Shown here piece by piece: positions 16,053 through 25,177 of a stretch of 64,000 nt of DNA. Source of the DNA: Vibrio parahaemolyticus (GTDB lineage Bacteria > Pseudomonadota > Gammaproteobacteria > Enterobacterales > Vibrionaceae); NCBI RefSeq assembly GCF_900460535.1, contig NZ_UHIL01000001.1, positions 3,162,001 through 3,226,000 of the forward strand, written 5' to 3'. The position numbers and the translations under genes were made by a program. The notes below the pieces were generated by a model that was given only the letters and a program-made list of their open reading frames with translations, ran no database searches and was not told the origin of the DNA. Position 1 is the first letter of the stretch, and each line of letters opens with the position of its first letter.

Positions 16053-17288
16053 TCATTCCCAGCGTATCTCTGGCTTCGCGGTCACCATATCCGACAAACG
16101 AGAGCCAATCTCTCTCCGACGCCCTACAGTCAATTTTGAGTAGCGCCTTGTTGATGACAGGTCAGCGTGATTCAACTGCTTGGCTATGTCGTGTAACGAG
16201 ACTCCTTGGCTAGCTAACAAACTTCCAACCGTATGGCGCGCTGAATGTAGGGTTAGATTCGCTTTATCTCCGGGTATGTCGGGCAGTCCCATCTTGGCTT
16301 TGATAGCCTTGAAAGCATGCCTAGGTTGCCCTACTGGTTTACCCTTTTTGCGTCCAGGAAAGAGATACGGATTATTCGCCACATGAGGCACCGACCTCAA
16401 AATCTCAAGCATGTAATCACTTAGGAATAAAACGTGACTACTACCGTTTTTCGTATGTGGAATAGTTAGTGTTTTTTCCTCCCAATTCACATCGGATTTC
16501 AAGCGCAAACGCAGTTCCTTATCCCTCGCGCCAGTCAAAAACAACAAAGCTAGGTATGCGCCAATACTCTTATCCTCATGGTTCAGAGCGTGACCTATGA
16601 ACTCCTTTAACTGTGATTCGGACAAGTAACCAGTACGCACGTTATCTTCTTTCAACAAGCTCACCTTGTCAGCAATAAGTGGTGCGTCCATCAACTTGTA
16701 TGCTTGACGATTGATCGTTTTGAGCAGAGCTAGAACACGGTTTATCGAAGCAGGAGCATACGGTTTACCCTTAATCGTAACGGCGTTTTGCATCTCCATT
16801 TGGACTTTGATGATATCGGCGGCGGTTAGGTCATGAATGGATATGTGATGGATAGACTTTGCTAAACGAAATCGCGCTACATCATCCTTCCAACTACGTT
16901 TCTGTTTAGCCAGAGGTAAATAGACTTCATCAAAGAACCGCTCTAGAGTCATTGTCTTCTCGGTAGTCTGATTGTCACGCTCAAGCTTTGGATCAATACC
17001 TTCAATAATTTGCTGGCGATACTCTTTGGCTGTCTTGCGTAATGTGGCGAGGTCAGTTTCAGGGTGCTTACCAAGACCAATAGATGCCTTCTTACCTGTT
17101 ACCGGACTGGTATAACGTAGCAGGAAGCGTTTCCCTCCAGACTTACCAACTAAGCAGCGAACACCAGTAGGTAAACCAGAGTCTTTCATAGCAGACAAAT
17201 TGACTTCGTAATCGGTAGATTTAGCGTTAGCCGGATTGGGTTTAAGGTTGTTGAGGAAAGTGGTGGTGAGTCGCTGTGATTTACTCAT
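16053..17288 (-). CDS. P4-type tyrosine integrase (element copy 2, tRNA-proximal)
   Basis: 411 aa. An N-terminal DUF4102 arm-binding domain (about 20-100; VGKSGGKRFLLRYTSP, GLGKHPETDLATLRK), a core-binding domain (about 112-205) and a catalytic domain with R255 (TGARDKEL), K280 (HTKNGSS), H348-x-x-R351 (LHSARHTVG), H374 (LNHADL) and Y383 (TRRYSKL). All catalytic residues are present. P4-type integrases usually insert at tRNA 3' ends, and this is the integrase closest to tRNA-Leu, so it is a candidate for the junction at 19663. No excisionase gene adjoins it; the one beside the other integrase could serve both. Confidence 0.92.
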   Translation of the reverse strand: MSKSQRLTTTFLNNLKPNPANAKSTDYEVNLSAMKDSGLPTGVRCLVGKSGGKRFLLRYTSPVTGKKASIGLGKHPETDLATLRKTAKEYRQQIIEGIDPKLERDNQTTEKTMTLERFFDEVYLPLAKQKRSWKDDVARFRLAKSIHHISIHDLTAADIIKVQMEMQNAVTIKGKPYAPASINRVLALLKTINRQAYKLMDAPLIADKVSLLKEDNVRTGYLSESQLKEFIGHALNHEDKSIGAYLALLFLTGARDKELRLRLKSDVNWEEKTLTIPHTKNGSSHVLFLSDYMLEILRSVPHVANNPYLFPGRKKGKPVGQPRHAFKAIKAKMGLPDIPGDKANLTLHSARHTVGSLLASQGVSLHDIAKQLNHADLSSTRRYSKLTVGRRREIGSRLSDMVTAKPEIRWE

Positions 17289-17352
17289 TCAAACCTCCAT
17301 TAACTAGATATTCAATTAGTTAATATGTGTTTGAATGATTTTTTATTACGTT

Positions 17353-19080
17353 CTAATCGTTATTCATATTACAAGTGGTCTTATGATTCACCGTATTAAC
17401 CGGAACAAAGCTTATAGTTACAGAATTATATTTATGCACATTCCTAAGCTTTTCATAAGCTAATTTTAATTCATACTTAGTCATCAATGGCAACTTTTCC
17501 AAGTCAGGTTTATTCTTTCTCCTACAATATAAAACCCACAACCTGACCGCATAATCCCTACCAATAACATCTGCTGGCTCATCTTTTATATACTCTAGGT
17601 ACTTAAACTTAACATCGTCGCCAATATCCTCATACTTATCAATATAATCTCTTATATCACTAATAAAGTTTCTATCTGATAGAAAAAACTCACAATAAAA
17701 TCGCGACTGAGTGAATAAGTAACTAAGTGAATGAGAACCTCCATCTTTTTTTACATGAATTATTTCCATTAAATTATTTTCTAACTGAAGAATATCACAA
17801 AACTCATTATCTATTCTCCCAGTTCCAATTTTAAGCTTTGCTTGATCAAATTTGATAGTATTCTTATTTACGTTACAATATTTTTCATTAAAAACTTCTT
17901 CTCTATTTTGCTTACCATTTGATATACATATATTATGATACTTTTCATCGATATCTACTGTATCAATACACTTTGATATAAAATCACAAACAGAGTCATA
18001 GAAGTCGCTCGATACCTCTTTCCACACACCTTCGTTTAAAATAAAGTAACACCCTTCATGTTCAAGCTCTGCAACTATACAATCAAAAACAGACCATCTT
18101 TTATAACCCAATATCTTATCTTCGGAATGAGAATATGCATATATATTTTTTTTAGATAAGTAATCCACATCATAGTTCTTTAACTTACACTCATTCCCTA
18201 AGTGTTCTATATCAATATGTGAAAATATATCATTGTCTTGTTTCTTCTTATTACTATAGGAAAAACTATATTCATCATTAGGTATAAATTCAGGAATAGC
18301 TAAATGCTTATTATTAAAATCTCTATCCATCAACTGTTCGGATAACTTATCATTTAGTTCTAATTCAAGATCTTCATTTACGCTTTTAAAGTTTGGGTAG
18401 TTTGGAAATAGTTTTTTATAGCTATCACTTCTATACTTAGTAATAAACTTTCTAGAGTATTTAATTAACATATCCCAAGAAAACTTATCGTCTTTGATAA
18501 GCTTAACAGTTAGATTATCCTTTCCTTGTAATGTGATATTTTTATTGTTACTTAAATTAGCGGATATGTATCTAAGAAACTCAGTATCATCCAATCCAAA
18601 ATAAAATGAATCTGATGGCTTACTTAATTGACGGTCAATACTTTTGGTAGTGGCTGTATGAGTACTAGATTTTGTCTGTCTCAACTCTGTATTACCACAC
18701 ATGTTCATGGCGGTCTTTATACCAAAATCTGGTAAAAACTTTTTACGTTCTAATAATGATGTACCTTTGGAACCAAAAGTAGCGGCAAGTATATCTGTTC
18801 CGATCTTGAATAATAATAATCCACTAGGACGCCTACTATAACTTGGGTATTGTATCGTCTTTCCATCTAACTTCTGGTTGATAAAATCAAGCCAAGGCGG
18901 GTTACCAGAGGAACTTTCTGAAAGCATGCAATAAAAACGAACATCCACATCTTGTACCTTGAAGTCTCTGATCTGAAAGTTATCCGATACAGGCAAGATT
19001 TTTTCACAGTCCAAGACACTGTCCATTGTATTTTTAGGTTTAGCAAGATAGAACGATACCTGACCTAGTTCAACCAACAT
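17353..19080 (-). CDS. TIGR04141 / DUF6119 family protein (sporadically distributed)
   Basis: 575 aa. The family pattern is visible: the N-terminal ISYL-like opening (VSFYLAKP), RRPSGLLLFKIGTDILAATFG, FYFGLDDTEFLRYISA, KYRSDSYKKLFPNY, HLAIPEFIP, RWSVFDCIVAELEHEGCYFI followed by LNEGVWKEV, and IHVKKDGGSHSLSYLFTQ. The family is sporadic in bacteria and common near restriction and other defence genes; its activity is not established. Base composition is clearly more AT-rich than the neighbours, pointing to separate acquisition. It is the last gene before the tRNA-Leu junction. A defence role is inferred from family context only. Confidence 0.85.
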   Translation of the reverse strand: MLVELGQVSFYLAKPKNTMDSVLDCEKILPVSDNFQIRDFKVQDVDVRFYCMLSESSSGNPPWLDFINQKLDGKTIQYPSYSRRPSGLLLFKIGTDILAATFGSKGTSLLERKKFLPDFGIKTAMNMCGNTELRQTKSSTHTATTKSIDRQLSKPSDSFYFGLDDTEFLRYISANLSNNKNITLQGKDNLTVKLIKDDKFSWDMLIKYSRKFITKYRSDSYKKLFPNYPNFKSVNEDLELELNDKLSEQLMDRDFNNKHLAIPEFIPNDEYSFSYSNKKKQDNDIFSHIDIEHLGNECKLKNYDVDYLSKKNIYAYSHSEDKILGYKRWSVFDCIVAELEHEGCYFILNEGVWKEVSSDFYDSVCDFISKCIDTVDIDEKYHNICISNGKQNREEVFNEKYCNVNKNTIKFDQAKLKIGTGRIDNEFCDILQLENNLMEIIHVKKDGGSHSLSYLFTQSRFYCEFFLSDRNFISDIRDYIDKYEDIGDDVKFKYLEYIKDEPADVIGRDYAVRLWVLYCRRKNKPDLEKLPLMTKYELKLAYEKLRNVHKYNSVTISFVPVNTVNHKTTCNMNND

Positions 19081-19662
19081 ACGAAATTTCCATTTTCGTT
19101 AAAATTACATAGCTCTCCAACAATGAAACTAGACTGATGTTCATTTCTGAGAACAGAACCCCTGTGAAGAGGGAGATTAGTGCTTATATACACATGTAAA
19201 CATATAATTTAGTTTCATATTTTGATGTACATCGATAAATCACTAATTCCCCAACGCCCTTACTACACACACCGCAAAACCTCCTATCTCAAACCGACTT
19301 TTCGACTATCCATCAAAACGATCAGTTGTTCTACAAAGGCAAAACTAAAACCTCATAGCACCGTAAAGTCACCATGGTACGAGCATGGTTCTTCGTGTCC
19401 GAAGCCTTTGGTAATACTGGCTTGTGCGACGGCTGCTTTTGGCATTTGTTGGATTTACTGGGATTCCCTTGCGCACAGAATCGTCATGTGATGAACCATA
19501 TATGGACCATGGGAGAAATTTTAAGGCGGATAAAGGAAGTCTATTGGAGCGAAAAAAGAGAAGACAACAGAAAAGGAGTTTTGAGGTAAACACCTGAAAA
19601 ATCGAATATTTTCAAGCACCTAAAACGACGAAAGGCCGCTATAAAAGCGACCTTTCTATATA
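19081..19662. other. Non-coding right end of the element
   Basis: 582 nt between the TIGR04141 gene and tRNA-Leu. A few short open readings exist but none has a ribosome-binding site or recognisable protein. The terminator hairpin at 19631-19655 lies directly downstream of the tRNA. The element's promoter for the TIGR04141 gene should be near 19081-19130, where a small dyad (ACGAAA...TTTCGT) sits. Confidence 0.5.
19631..19655 (-). terminator. Terminator downstream of tRNA-Leu
   Basis: On the minus strand AAAGGTCGCT / AGCGGCCTTT (one mismatch) with a TTTAT loop, followed by CGTCGTTTT, 7 nt after the tRNA 3' end. Confidence 0.65.
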
Positions 19663-19690
19663 TGGTACCGGTGGGCGGACTTGAACCGCC
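19663..19690. other. Inferred attachment site (att) at the tRNA-Leu 3' end
   Basis: The 3' part of tRNA-Leu faces the element, the usual arrangement for integrases that rebuild the tRNA 3' end. The exact core cannot be set because the second copy lies left of the window; no duplicate of this sequence was found inside it. The coordinates are a placeholder for the T-arm/acceptor segment. Confidence 0.4.
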
Positions 19691-19747
19691 ACTCCCGAAG
19701 GAAACGGATTTTGAATCCGTCGTGTATACCAATTTCACCACACCGGC
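19663..19747 (-). tRNA. tRNA-Leu (anticodon CAA)
   Basis: An 85-nt cloverleaf on the minus strand. Acceptor GCCGGTG pairs with CACCGGT (G1-U72 wobble), the anticodon stem ACGGA/TCCGT holds loop TTCAAAA (anticodon CAA), a long class-II variable arm (TTCCTTCGGGAG) is present, the T-arm contains GTTCAAGTC, and CCA is encoded. Reported E. coli pipolins also sit at a tRNA-Leu, which supports reading this as the right boundary of the element. The G1-U72 pair differs from the usual G-C and could be a mark of 3'-end replacement, but this needs an uninfected relative. Confidence 0.95.
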
Positions 19748-19938
19748 ATCTCTGGGCTATTGCCCTTTGATGGTTGGCATTATACGTAAGCTTTTGACCT
19801 GCGCAAGCAGAAAAACCTTAAATAACTATCGTTTGCTGATAATTTCGCCACAAAGTGTGACAAAGCTAAGCTCAGAGAAGAAAATCAAATTCATCTTCAC
19901 AAAAAATCGCGCAAAATTCTCTCTCGTTCAGAAAAGAT

Positions 19939-20604
19939 TTACTGTCGATTCACTGTAATATCAGAAACGTAGCCGTTGCCAATGTTAGCTAGCGCACCAT
20001 GTATCATTAATGCTGCATCTTCTGCGCTCATAAAGCTACTCGTATCCAAGCTCTTACCACTGGTTTCCCAAAACTCCGTCGCCATTCCTCCCGGATACAC
20101 GGCAATAATCTTCATTGGCTTACCTTTCAGCTCCAGACGAACCGATTCAATCAATCCTTTGACTGCCCATTTCACAGCGCAGTATGTGGATTCTTGAGCT
20201 TTGGGCTGCTGAGCCGCAGTAGACATGATCATCACTACATTAACAGGCTGATCCTTGTATCGCTTAACCAACTCCCGAAGCACGTTAATCGCTGAGCTGA
20301 GATTATTCTCTATTAAGGTTTGAATCTGCTCTGGATCTTGCTCTTGTAACAACCCAAAGTACCCACTGCCTGCACTGTGAACCACCGTGCTCGGAATAGA
20401 ATCTAATTGTTCAAACAATTGTTCCACTTCTTGATGGGATGCGAGATCACGAGCTCGATAGCCAACATTGTTCGATAAGCAGTTTGTGACTGTAGAGAGC
20501 TTACTCTCACTTCGTCCAGTCAGATAAGTGGCTTTCCCTTCCGCATCATAAAGCTTGGCCAACTCCGCCCCTAAGCCACTACTTGCACCTGTGATTACAA
20601 TCAT
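19939..20604 (-). CDS. Short-chain dehydrogenase/reductase (SDR)
   Basis: 221 aa NAD(P)-dependent oxidoreductase of unknown substrate. Rossmann motif TGASSGLG at the N-terminus, catalytic Ser in MIMSTAAQQ, Tyr-x-x-x-Lys in STYCAVKWAVKG, and the post-catalytic PGGMATEF. Single-domain and cytoplasmic. First core gene next to the tRNA; monocistronic. Confidence 0.88.
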   Translation of the reverse strand: MIVITGASSGLGAELAKLYDAEGKATYLTGRSESKLSTVTNCLSNNVGYRARDLASHQEVEQLFEQLDSIPSTVVHSAGSGYFGLLQEQDPEQIQTLIENNLSSAINVLRELVKRYKDQPVNVVMIMSTAAQQPKAQESTYCAVKWAVKGLIESVRLELKGKPMKIIAVYPGGMATEFWETSGKSLDTSSFMSAEDAALMIHGALANIGNGYVSDITVNRQ

Positions 20605-20901
20605 TTTCTACCTCGTTCGTAAAAGTGCTTTCTAATGTGTGTACCAATTAAGGTAACGGAATATAGGCTGATTCACATCTTACGAACGCCATTCTTTGAA
20701 GCAGCATGACTTTCTGATTTTCAACACCCATTCACTTCTAAATTTGCCCAATAGTTTTCAAACTATCCAATGGTTCGGATACCAGTACCTTGATCACGAA
20801 GCTCATCAAGCACAAAGAGAACCCGGAAATTTCACCTATGCTTAAACAAAGCATAACGTTTTGAATTTCCTATCGACTTTCTCACTTAAGATAAGAGGCA
20901 C

Positions 20902-22176
20902 ATGAGAATGACCGGCTCCAAATGGCAGTGGCTGCTTAAACAAATGACACGCAAACTGTGGGTTCGTACATCACTTTTCGCCTTACTTGCTGTTGTAACC
21001 GCCCTGATCTCTATTGTTTTAAATAAATTTATTACCCTGCCTCCCACCATCAATGTCAGTAATGAGCTGCTGAATAACATATTGAATATTCTCGCGACGT
21101 CGATGCTGGCGGTGACGACGTTTTCACTCAACATTATGGTTTCAGCGTACAGCGCGGCCAGTGCAGGGGTCACTCCTAGAGCTACCAAGCTATTGATGGA
21201 AGACAGCACAACACAAAATGCTCTGGCGACTTTTCTTGGCTCATTCTTGTTTAGTTTGGTAGGCATCATCGCACTTGGCATTGGCGCCTATCACGAGCAG
21301 GCACAGATCTATTTGTTCATCGTAACCATGGTGGTGATCATTATGATCATCCTGACTCTACTTCGCTGGATTCAGCATCTATCTGTACTTGGTAGAGTCT
21401 CGGAAACCACCTCAAATGTGGAACAAGCGCTATTAAGTGCGATTCGAAAACGAGGCAGTGAGCCTTGGTTGGGTGCTTTTCCTTGGAGTCATCCTGAGCA
21501 CAAGCCGAGAGGAAGCAAACCGATTGTCAGCAAAGAAATTGGTTACTTACAACATATTGATATGCACCATCTAGATAGTGTTGCTAAAGCCTCTCAATCC
21601 ACTATCTATATTGAGAGGCTGCCAGGGAGTTTTGTTTATCTTGGTCAACCATTGGCTTGGGTCTGTGGCGAATTAGCAGAAGAAAGTGAGGTAACGGCAG
21701 CGTTCACGATCCGAACGGAGCGATCCTATGACCAAGATCCTCGCTTTGGCTTAGTTGTACTTGCAGAAATAGCCTCTAGGGCCCTCTCTCCTGCCGTTAA
21801 TGATAATGGTACTGCGATTGATGTTCTCGGACGTTCTATTCGGGCGCTTTCACTTTGGGGAGAACTTATTAGTCAACAACCAACCAAAACTCGCTTCCCA
21901 AGATTGTTTGTGCCCTCGTTAAACTGCCAAGATTTATTCGATGATATCTTTTTGCCGATAGCGCATGATGGGGCAGCTCAACTGCAAGTTCAGGTTCGCC
22001 TGCAAAAGGCATTACTAGCCCTGTCTAGTATGTATCCCAAGCTGTTTAGCGCTCCAGCAACCAAGCTTTCAGAGAAAGCATTAGAACTCGCGTTGAACCA
22101 ACATTTTACTGAAGATGAAAAGCATCAACTTGCGCAACTTTCGAACCAGGTAACTGACCCAAAAACACGGCGCTGA
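20902..22176 (+). CDS. DUF2254 family inner-membrane protein
   Basis: 424 aa. Four membrane segments lie in the N-terminal half (about 20-40, 60-85, 108-130, 138-160), with the family motif TFSLNIMVSAYSAAS followed by GVTPRA. The cytoplasmic C-terminal half has DPRFGLVVLAEIASRALSPA then NDNGTA, the second family signature. Function of the family is unknown. Monocistronic. Confidence 0.88.
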   Translation: MRMTGSKWQWLLKQMTRKLWVRTSLFALLAVVTALISIVLNKFITLPPTINVSNELLNNILNILATSMLAVTTFSLNIMVSAYSAASAGVTPRATKLLMEDSTTQNALATFLGSFLFSLVGIIALGIGAYHEQAQIYLFIVTMVVIIMIILTLLRWIQHLSVLGRVSETTSNVEQALLSAIRKRGSEPWLGAFPWSHPEHKPRGSKPIVSKEIGYLQHIDMHHLDSVAKASQSTIYIERLPGSFVYLGQPLAWVCGELAEESEVTAAFTIRTERSYDQDPRFGLVVLAEIASRALSPAVNDNGTAIDVLGRSIRALSLWGELISQQPTKTRFPRLFVPSLNCQDLFDDIFLPIAHDGAAQLQVQVRLQKALLALSSMYPKLFSAPATKLSEKALELALNQHFTEDEKHQLAQLSNQVTDPKTRR

Positions 22177-22357
22177 CGATCCATTCAATCAGCATCGTTT
22201 TAAGCATACGCCTCAAACATGCGTATGCTCAGCCATCATCCTTCGTGAAAAGCTCTTAGATTTGGTCGTAATTGGAGAGTCTGTGCGTCAGCTCTCTTTT
22301 CACAGACTGGCGGAATCTATATCCTGACGCACAATTTTTAAGGTAAGTGATGGAATT

Positions 22358-22867
22358 ATGACTACTTCTACAACTCTTCCACCAGCGGGATTTTTCCGTC
22401 GATTGGCCGCTTTGTTTTATGACACTCTAATTGTCTTAGCCATTGAGATGATGGCGGCGGGTGTCGTAATAGCAGTGGTGTTTGCTTTGAATGCAGCAGG
22501 CTTGCTGAGCTACGGAGAAAATGCAGCAGGCTTGCTGAGCTACGGAGAATATGTGGATGCCGCAGATATGTTAGGGAAACACCCGGTGTTGAGTCCGATA
22601 TTCACACTTTATCTGGCGGTAGTCTGGATTTACTTCTTCGTCTTTTTCTGGACGCGAGCAGGTCAAACCCTAGGCATGCGCGCTTGGAAAATGCAAATTC
22701 GAAACGCGAAAGACGGCGCTCCAATTACGGCGACTCAAGCATTAATCCGCCTTGCGACATCAGGCTTTGGTCTTGCGAACTTAACCGTGCCAATTGACCC
22801 GCAAAAACGTGGTTTCCACGATATCTGGGCAAAAACTGAAGTGGTAGTTTTACCAAAAGCAAAATAA
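22358..22867 (+). CDS. RDD family membrane protein
   Basis: 169 aa. RDD-type pattern: FFRRLAALFYDTLIV at the N-terminus, TM helices at about 20-45 and 80-100, and GQTLGMRAWKMQI before the last segment; ends KRGFHDIWAKTEVV. The family is thought to take part in transport. An exact 10-residue duplication (NAAGLLSYGE twice, about 45-64) extends the loop after the first helix. A convergent terminator with lptG follows. Confidence 0.87.
   Translation: MTTSTTLPPAGFFRRLAALFYDTLIVLAIEMMAAGVVIAVVFALNAAGLLSYGENAAGLLSYGEYVDAADMLGKHPVLSPIFTLYLAVVWIYFFVFFWTRAGQTLGMRAWKMQIRNAKDGAPITATQALIRLATSGFGLANLTVPIDPQKRGFHDIWAKTEVVVLPKAK
22490..22549 (+). repeat. Perfect 30-bp tandem duplication inside the RDD gene
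   Basis: Two identical 30-nt units, 22490-22519 and 22520-22549, keep the frame and encode NAAGLLSYGE twice. Absence of any divergence suggests a very recent duplication. Confidence 0.97.
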
Positions 22868-22881
22868 ATCGCCTAGAAACA

Positions 22882-22910
22882 AAAAAGGAAGGCATAGCGC
22901 CTTCCTTTTT
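22882..22910. terminator. Bidirectional terminator between the RDD gene and lptG
   Basis: AAAAAGGAAGGC / GCCTTCCTTTTT, 12-bp stem, between convergent genes. Confidence 0.9.
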
Positions 22911-22916
22911 CTTTGA

Positions 22917-23987
22917 TTATAGCTTTCTTCTCAGCAACGCCACCGCAATCGCCAAAAACGCTAAGCTCGGAGCTAAGGCACCAAATATCGGCGGTATGCC
23001 ATACACCAGAGTCAATGGCCCGAAGAACTCGCTGGAGATATAGAAAGTGAAACCAGCCACAACGCCAGATAAAACTCTCGCCCCCATTGTTACGCTTCGC
23101 AGCGGACCAAAGACGAAAGACAATGCCATCAACATCATTACGGCAATCGACAAAGGCTGCGTCAGCTTACGCCAAAATGCGAGTTCGTAACGTGAAGCAT
23201 CTTGCTCTGATGCTTTCAAATACGCCACGTAATCATACAAACCGCTCAGAGAGAGCTCTTCTGGTTTTACTGTCACCACGGCTAGCTTGTCAGGAGCCAA
23301 CGACGTGTGCCATTCCATTTGATCCATCTCTTGTTTGGAAATCACGTTTTCGTCTTGCATGTTGGTGATTTGCACGTCACGCATCAACCAATTGTTATCT
23401 TGTTGGTAATCCACTTCTTCAGCGAAGATAACTTTTTCTAAGTTCTTGTCATCATCAAAGCGCCACATGTTCAACGCATACAACTTGTCATCTTCCACTT
23501 TACCGATGAAGATGAAGTCGTTGGCATCACGAGCCCAAACCCCAGCACGAACCGAAACGATGCTGCCGCCAGACAATGCAAAAGATCGCAAATCACGCGC
23601 CATTTTCTGAGCTTCTGGAGCCCCCCATTGACCTAAAGTCATCACAATAAGCATCAATGGAACGGCCGTTTTTAGCACGGACAAACCGATATCCAGCTTG
23701 GAGAAACCCGCCGCTTGCATGACCACAAGCTCAGAGCTTGACGCCAGCATACCCAAACCAATCAGTGCACCCAGCAATGCTGCCATTGGGAAAAACATTT
23801 CAACGTCACGAGGCACGCTCAACAAAACGAAATACAAAGCGTGCGTCAGGTCATACACACCACGCCCCACTTTTCGTAGCTGTTCCACGTATTTGATGAT
23901 ACCCGATAGGCCAACAAACGTTGCCAGAACCAAGGCTGTGGTAGAAATGATGGTTCTACCGATGTAAAGGTCTAAGATTTTGAACAC
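22917..23987 (-). CDS. lptG: LPS export ABC transporter permease LptG
   Basis: 356 aa inner-membrane permease that, with LptF and the ATPase LptB (encoded at 47535-48260), extracts LPS from the inner membrane and passes it to LptC-LptA. YjgP/YjgQ layout: three TM helices N-terminal (about 12-110), a periplasmic jellyroll domain (about 130-265), three TM helices C-terminal (about 270-353). It starts 3 nt after lptF, so the two form an operon. Confidence 0.95.
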   Translation of the reverse strand: MFKILDLYIGRTIISTTALVLATFVGLSGIIKYVEQLRKVGRGVYDLTHALYFVLLSVPRDVEMFFPMAALLGALIGLGMLASSSELVVMQAAGFSKLDIGLSVLKTAVPLMLIVMTLGQWGAPEAQKMARDLRSFALSGGSIVSVRAGVWARDANDFIFIGKVEDDKLYALNMWRFDDDKNLEKVIFAEEVDYQQDNNWLMRDVQITNMQDENVISKQEMDQMEWHTSLAPDKLAVVTVKPEELSLSGLYDYVAYLKASEQDASRYELAFWRKLTQPLSIAVMMLMALSFVFGPLRSVTMGARVLSGVVAGFTFYISSEFFGPLTLVYGIPPIFGALAPSLAFLAIAVALLRRKL

Positions 23988-23990
23988 AGC

Positions 23991-25091
23991 TTACGCGAGC
24001 CTCTTCTTACGGAATTTTTCTTTCATTCGTCGAGCCGGAACACTGTCCATCATATTGGCCATGATCGCGACAATCAGCAACATAGCATTAATAGGCCATA
24101 TGCCAATCGCCGCCGGAATCGCACCGTCTTCCAATGCCGATTTTGTCGCACTAATCGCAAGGAAGTATGCCAAGTAAATCAGAATCGCCGGGCCCATTTT
24201 GGCAAAGCGCCCTTGACGAGGGTTCACCGCAGACAAAGGAATCACAAGCATCGTCAACAATGGGATACATACAAACAGAGAAATACGCCATTGCAGCTCC
24301 GCTTGCGCTTCAGGATCCGGATGGCCAATCAAATCCGCCGTTGGGTAAGCTTCCCAGTCACGACCTTTCTGTTTGACTTCACGCTGCCCGATCACCCCTT
24401 CATATTCATCAAATTTGGTGATCATATACTCCACGCGAGTTGGCACACCTTCATAGCGCGTACCTTCTTGCATCGTAATAACCTGACGGCCATCTGACAG
24501 TTCTTTTACTTCACCAGAAGAAGAGAACATCACGCTAGGTAGAACCGAATCTCGTGGACGCATTTGCGCGACAAACACGTTACTAAGCGTGCTGTCCTTA
24601 ATATCGTCAATGAACACTACGGATGAACCGTCTGGCGTACCTTGGAACTGACCCTTTTTAAGTAAGTCGACGCTGTTTTCAGCCGCGACTTGTTCGTAAA
24701 GGTGCTCCACTCGGTCTTGAGACCAAGGTGATAACCAAAGTGCATTAAACGCAGCCACACCAGAGGTGATCAACGCCAAGTAAAGTGCAGCTTGCACTAG
24801 GAACTTGTTGCCGATCCCCGTCGCATTCATCACGACAATTTCGCTTTCTGCATAGAGACGACCAAAAGTGATCAATATGCCGATGTACAAACTCAATGGC
24901 AGCATCAATAAACCCATTGCTGGCATGTTCAAACCAACAATAGAGAAAATCAATCCAGCAGGAATATCCCCGTCAGAAGCATCAGCGAGAACACTGATGA
25001 ACTTCTGGCTCACAAACACCAAAAAAAGTACGAAAAAAATCGCAAATTGACTCTTGAGTGTTTCGCGGATCAAATATCTAACAATAATCAC
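23991..25091 (-). CDS. lptF: LPS export ABC transporter permease LptF
   Basis: 366 aa partner of LptG with the same plan: TM segments about 14-35, 50-75, 100-120, a periplasmic jellyroll domain (about 130-265) and three TM at the C-terminus, ending in a basic tail (MKEKFRKKRLA). First gene of lptFG, divergent from pepA across a 201-nt promoter region that holds a long dyad. Confidence 0.95.
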   Translation of the reverse strand: MIIVRYLIRETLKSQFAIFFVLFLVFVSQKFISVLADASDGDIPAGLIFSIVGLNMPAMGLLMLPLSLYIGILITFGRLYAESEIVVMNATGIGNKFLVQAALYLALITSGVAAFNALWLSPWSQDRVEHLYEQVAAENSVDLLKKGQFQGTPDGSSVVFIDDIKDSTLSNVFVAQMRPRDSVLPSVMFSSSGEVKELSDGRQVITMQEGTRYEGVPTRVEYMITKFDEYEGVIGQREVKQKGRDWEAYPTADLIGHPDPEAQAELQWRISLFVCIPLLTMLVIPLSAVNPRQGRFAKMGPAILIYLAYFLAISATKSALEDGAIPAAIGIWPINAMLLIVAIMANMMDSVPARRMKEKFRKKRLA

Positions 25092-25177
25092 GCTGAAATT
25101 ACCTATACAAAACTTGTTTTTTTGGTCGAATCACTATAGTTTCCCGTTGAACCATTTATTTTTTTAAAAATTATAAA

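Noticed and set aside
19222..19491. 89-aa plus-strand reading at the right end of the element
   Set aside because: No ribosome-binding site, low-complexity start, no recognisable family.
1..19660. CRISPR array or retron in the element
   Set aside because: No regularly spaced direct repeats and no reverse transcriptase gene were seen; the hairpin tract alone does not make a retron.
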